Part shown: piece after piece, positions 61,727 through 64,000 of the stretch
Layout of the letters: every line of letters begins with the position of its first letter
Numbering within the stretch: position 1 is the first letter of the stretch
Source of the DNA: Auraticoccus cholistanensis
GTDB lineage: Bacteria; Actinomycetota; Actinomycetes; Propionibacteriales; Propionibacteriaceae
DNA length: 64,000 nucleotides
Assembly (NCBI RefSeq): GCF_009742705.1
Contig: NZ_WPCU01000008.1
Coordinates: 1 to 64,000 of the forward strand
Direction: 5' to 3'
Translations under genes and position numbers: made by a program
Notes under the pieces: generated by a model
Seen by the model: only the letters and a program-made list of their open reading frames with translations
What the model was told of the DNA's origin: nothing
The model's database searches: none

Positions 61727-63838
61727 GTGGCGGACCGGCCGGACCAGCACCTCCCGCGGGGCCGCGGCGGCGAGCTCCGCCGCGACCGCTGGGGCATCCC
61801 GCACCTGCGCGCCGACGACCTGCTGTCCCTGGCGCACCTGCAGGGCCGGGTCACCGCCCGCGACCGGGCCTGGCAGGTCGAGCGAGGACGCTGGCGGGCG
61901 GAGGGGCGCACCGCCGAGCACCTGGGCGCCGCCGGGCTGGGCTGGGACGTGTTCGCCCGGCAGGTCCGGCTGGAGGAGACCGCCCGGACGGCCTTCGCCC
62001 GGCTCGACGAGGAGACCCGGGCCTGGGTGGGCGCCTACGTCGACGGGGTGAACGCCGAGCTGCCGGCGGCCGCCGCCAGCTCCGCGGAGCTGGCCTCGCT
62101 CGGGCTGGGCGGGGACGACGTGCGGCCCTGGCAGCCGTGGACCCCGCTGGGGGTCTTCTGGTCCCAGCAGGTGCTGTTCGGCACCTTCCCGCTCAAGCTG
62201 TTCCGGGCCCGGGTGGCCGAGCGCCTCGGCCCCGCGGCGGTCGGGCTGTTCTCGTCCGAGGGAGCGACCGGCGGCAGCAACGCCGTCGGCCTCGCCGGTG
62301 GGCTGACCGCGAGCGGGCTGCCGCTCGTGCTCGGCGACCCGCACCGCACCGTCGAGCTGCCGGGGGTGTACAGCCAGGTGCGGCTGTCCTGCCCCGGGGT
62401 CGACGTCGCCGGGTTCTGCTTCCCCGGTGTGCCGGGGGTGCAGCACTTCGGGCACGCCGGCTCGGTGGCCTGGGCCATCACCAACGCCATGGCCGACTAC
62501 CAGGACCTCTACCGCGAGCAGCTGCGCCGCGACGGCTCCCGGCTGCAGGTGCGCGATCCGGACGGCTGGGCCGACCTGGAGGTGCGCACCGAGACCGTCG
62601 CCGTCCGCGGCACGCACCCCGTCGCGGTGCCGGTGGCCGTGACCGCCCGCGGCCCCCTGGTCACCGGGCTCGACCCGGCGCACCCGCCGGGGACCGACCC
62701 CGCCCCGGCGCACTCGCTGCGGGTGCCCTGCCAGGTGTCGGGCGACCTCGGCTTCGGCGCCCTGCTGCCGCTGCTGCGCAGCCGTGACGTCGAGGACGTC
62801 ACCGCGGCCCTGGCGGCCTGGGTGGAGCCGGTGAACAGCGTGGTCGTCGCCGACCGCAGCGGCCGGCTGCGCCACCTGCTGGCCGGCCGCGTGCCCCGGC
62901 GCGACCCGCGGCTGCAGCAGCTGCCCGGCACCGGCGCCGAGCCGGCCGACGGGTGGTGGCCCGGCTGGGCGGAGCGGGCCGTCACCGACGTCGCCGACCT
63001 CGTGGTCAGCGCCAACGACCGCGCCAGCGGCGGCGGCCTGGGGGACGACTACGCCGCCCCCCACCGGGCCGAGCGGCTGCGCCGGCTGGTCGCCGACCGG
63101 GCCGCGGCGGGTCAGCCGGTCGGTCCCGCCGAGGCGGCGCAGCTCTGCCTGGACACCCGCACCGGCCCGCTCGACGTGGCCCGGCCGCTGCTGGCCGCCG
63201 CCCGGGTCGAGGGTGCGGCCGAGACGCTGCGCCGGCGGCTGCTCGCCTGGGACGGGCACTGCGGGCCGGAGTCGCTCGAGGCCGGCGCGTGGGCCGACTG
63301 GCGCCACGAGCTGGTCCGCTGGCTGGTGGCCCACCCCGCCCTGGCCCCGCTGCGCCAGCCCCACCCGTACCCGGCGCTGCTCGCACCCTGGCTCGACCTG
63401 ACCGCCCGGGTCGGGGTGGCGTGGGAGCGGCTGCTGCTGCGCGGCGGCGAGCTGGGCATCGACGCGGCCGAGGGCGTCCGCGCCGCGCTCGTCGCCGCCG
63501 CGGCGCGGGAACCCGCACCGTGGGGGGAGCGGCACCGGCTGGCGCCGCTGCACGCCCTGGGCTGGAGCGACGGCACCGACGTCCCGGTCGCCGGCGACAA
63601 CGGCAGCGTGCTCGCGGCGGCCAGCTCGCCCGGGGTGGACGACCGCGTGGTCAAGGGGCCGGTGGCCCGTTACGTGTGGGACCTCTCCGACCGCGGGCGC
63701 AGCGGGTGGGTCGTCCCCTTCGGCGCGGCGGGGGACCCCGCCGACCCCCACCACCTCGACCAGCTGCCGATGTGGCAGCAGGGGAGCCTGGCGGATCTGT
63801 CCAGTGACTGGAATGATCTGGAGGTCGAACCCGTCTGA
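61727..63838 (+). CDS. Penicillin acylase family hydrolase
   Basis: 703-aa Ntn hydrolase. N-terminal A-chain: RDRWGIPHLRADDLLSLAHLQGRVTARDRAWQ (shown in part); the predicted self-cleavage site and nucleophile is Ser in TGGSNAVGLAG (about residue 184). Later the family blocks GDPHRTVELPGVYSQVRLSC, GHAGSVAWAITNAMADYQDLY and VVSANDR-type Asn/Arg are present. No signal peptide, so it may be cytosolic. Substrates in this family range from beta-lactams to acyl-homoserine lactones; the choice is not determinable. GTG 61727 is 9 nt after galE. Confidence 0.85.
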   Translation: MADRPDQHLPRGRGGELRRDRWGIPHLRADDLLSLAHLQGRVTARDRAWQVERGRWRAEGRTAEHLGAAGLGWDVFARQVRLEETARTAFARLDEETRAWVGAYVDGVNAELPAAAASSAELASLGLGGDDVRPWQPWTPLGVFWSQQVLFGTFPLKLFRARVAERLGPAAVGLFSSEGATGGSNAVGLAGGLTASGLPLVLGDPHRTVELPGVYSQVRLSCPGVDVAGFCFPGVPGVQHFGHAGSVAWAITNAMADYQDLYREQLRRDGSRLQVRDPDGWADLEVRTETVAVRGTHPVAVPVAVTARGPLVTGLDPAHPPGTDPAPAHSLRVPCQVSGDLGFGALLPLLRSRDVEDVTAALAAWVEPVNSVVVADRSGRLRHLLAGRVPRRDPRLQQLPGTGAEPADGWWPGWAERAVTDVADLVVSANDRASGGGLGDDYAAPHRAERLRRLVADRAAAGQPVGPAEAAQLCLDTRTGPLDVARPLLAAARVEGAAETLRRRLLAWDGHCGPESLEAGAWADWRHELVRWLVAHPALAPLRQPHPYPALLAPWLDLTARVGVAWERLLLRGGELGIDAAEGVRAALVAAAAREPAPWGERHRLAPLHALGWSDGTDVPVAGDNGSVLAAASSPGVDDRVVKGPVARYVWDLSDRGRSGWVVPFGAAGDPADPHHLDQLPMWQQGSLADLSSDWNDLEVEPV

Positions 63839-63851
63839 CCGAGGAGCAGCG

Positions 63852-64000
63852 ATGCGCGTCCCCGCCTGGACCACCTCCGACCCGGAGCTGGGCCGGGTCA
63901 GCGTGGCCCCGCTGCAGACCGGGCCCGACGGCTCAGAGCTCGCCCTGGTGCACTCCTGGGTGGGCTCGGAGCGGGCGCGCTACTGGGAGATGGCCGGCGC
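63852..64000 (+). CDS. Start of a siderophore-type N-acyltransferase (partial)
   Basis: The first 49 codons are visible, from ATG 63852 after GAGGAG. The segment LVHSWVGSERARYWEMAGA resembles the LHxWVxxPRARFW motif of GNAT-like acyltransferases of hydroxamate siderophore synthesis (IucB/MbtK type). The gene runs off the end, so the identity rests on one motif. It is 13 nt from the penicillin-acylase gene and likely co-transcribed. Confidence 0.55.
   Translation, partial: MRVPAWTTSDPELGRVSVAPLQTGPDGSELALVHSWVGSERARYWEMAG

Noticed and set aside
60671-63838. A single frame running through galE into the penicillin acylase
   Set aside because: The upstream part is an out-of-frame shadow of galE; the acylase begins at GTG 61727 with family-like sequence.

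Overview
This window is chromosomal DNA of a high-GC actinobacterium. The evidence is GC-rich third codon positions throughout, GTG/TTG starts, actinobacterial-length RpoB and RpoC, a zinc-type S14, and many promoters of the form TANNNT placed 6-7 nt before a start codon. Gene order and protein style suggest Propionibacteriales/Propionibacteriaceae, but that is an inference; no rRNA gene is present to confirm it. I found no tRNA, rRNA, insertion sequence, prophage or CRISPR array. All positions were counted by hand.

Layout. 1-8.0 kb: tail of an unknown gene, a regulatory region, then rpoB-rpoC and a strong terminator. 8.0-11.3 kb: small enzymes on the minus strand (APH-type kinase, TrmL, RluA-type pseudouridine synthase) and a divergent DinB-like protein. 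11.3-19.35 kb: an extracytoplasmic metal/redox cluster with CopC, an APH-type kinase, a Tat-exported Dyp peroxidase, a NarL-family sensor kinase, a multicopper oxidase lipoprotein, the cognate-looking response regulator, a GNAT and a small membrane protein. 19.4-23.8 kb: P-loop kinase, modABC molybdate transporter, MOSC protein and a hypothetical protein. 24.1-28.8 kb: str operon rpsL-rpsG-fusA with its promoter, then tuf and a UUCG-loop terminator. 28.9-44.3 kb: PhoD phosphatase with a fibronectin-III partner, a second MOSC protein, two GNATs, treY, a TetR regulator carrying a repeat array, the wreck of a sugar ABC transporter, GH2 beta-galactosidase, a Gfo/Idh/MocA oxidoreductase, serB-ggt, and an RNase HI-DUF4440 fusion. 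44.3-57.3 kb: S10-spc ribosomal operon from rpsJ to rplO, then secY-adk-map. 57.3-64 kb: glycopolymer genes (CDP-glycerol glycerophosphotransferase family, GT4 glycosyltransferase, galE), a penicillin-acylase-family hydrolase and the start of a siderophore-type N-acyltransferase.

The most interesting signal is regulatory. Six promoters in the 11.9-18.9 kb cluster (copC, dyp, sensor kinase, multicopper oxidase, response regulator, small membrane protein) each carry one to three copies of a 16-bp palindrome, consensus GTCGCCCNNGGRCGAC. The proximal copy ends 22 or 23 nt before the -10 hexamer in all six, and multiple copies are spaced 22-23 bp apart. This looks like an undescribed regulon of the NarL-type response regulator encoded inside it. 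Its link to copper or oxidative stress is inferred from the target genes.

Other points of note: pervasive leaderless transcription signals; a frameshifted fusion remnant of a sugar-binding protein and permease whose stop codon still overlaps the beta-galactosidase start; and two in-frame 30-bp tandem repeats in protein linkers.
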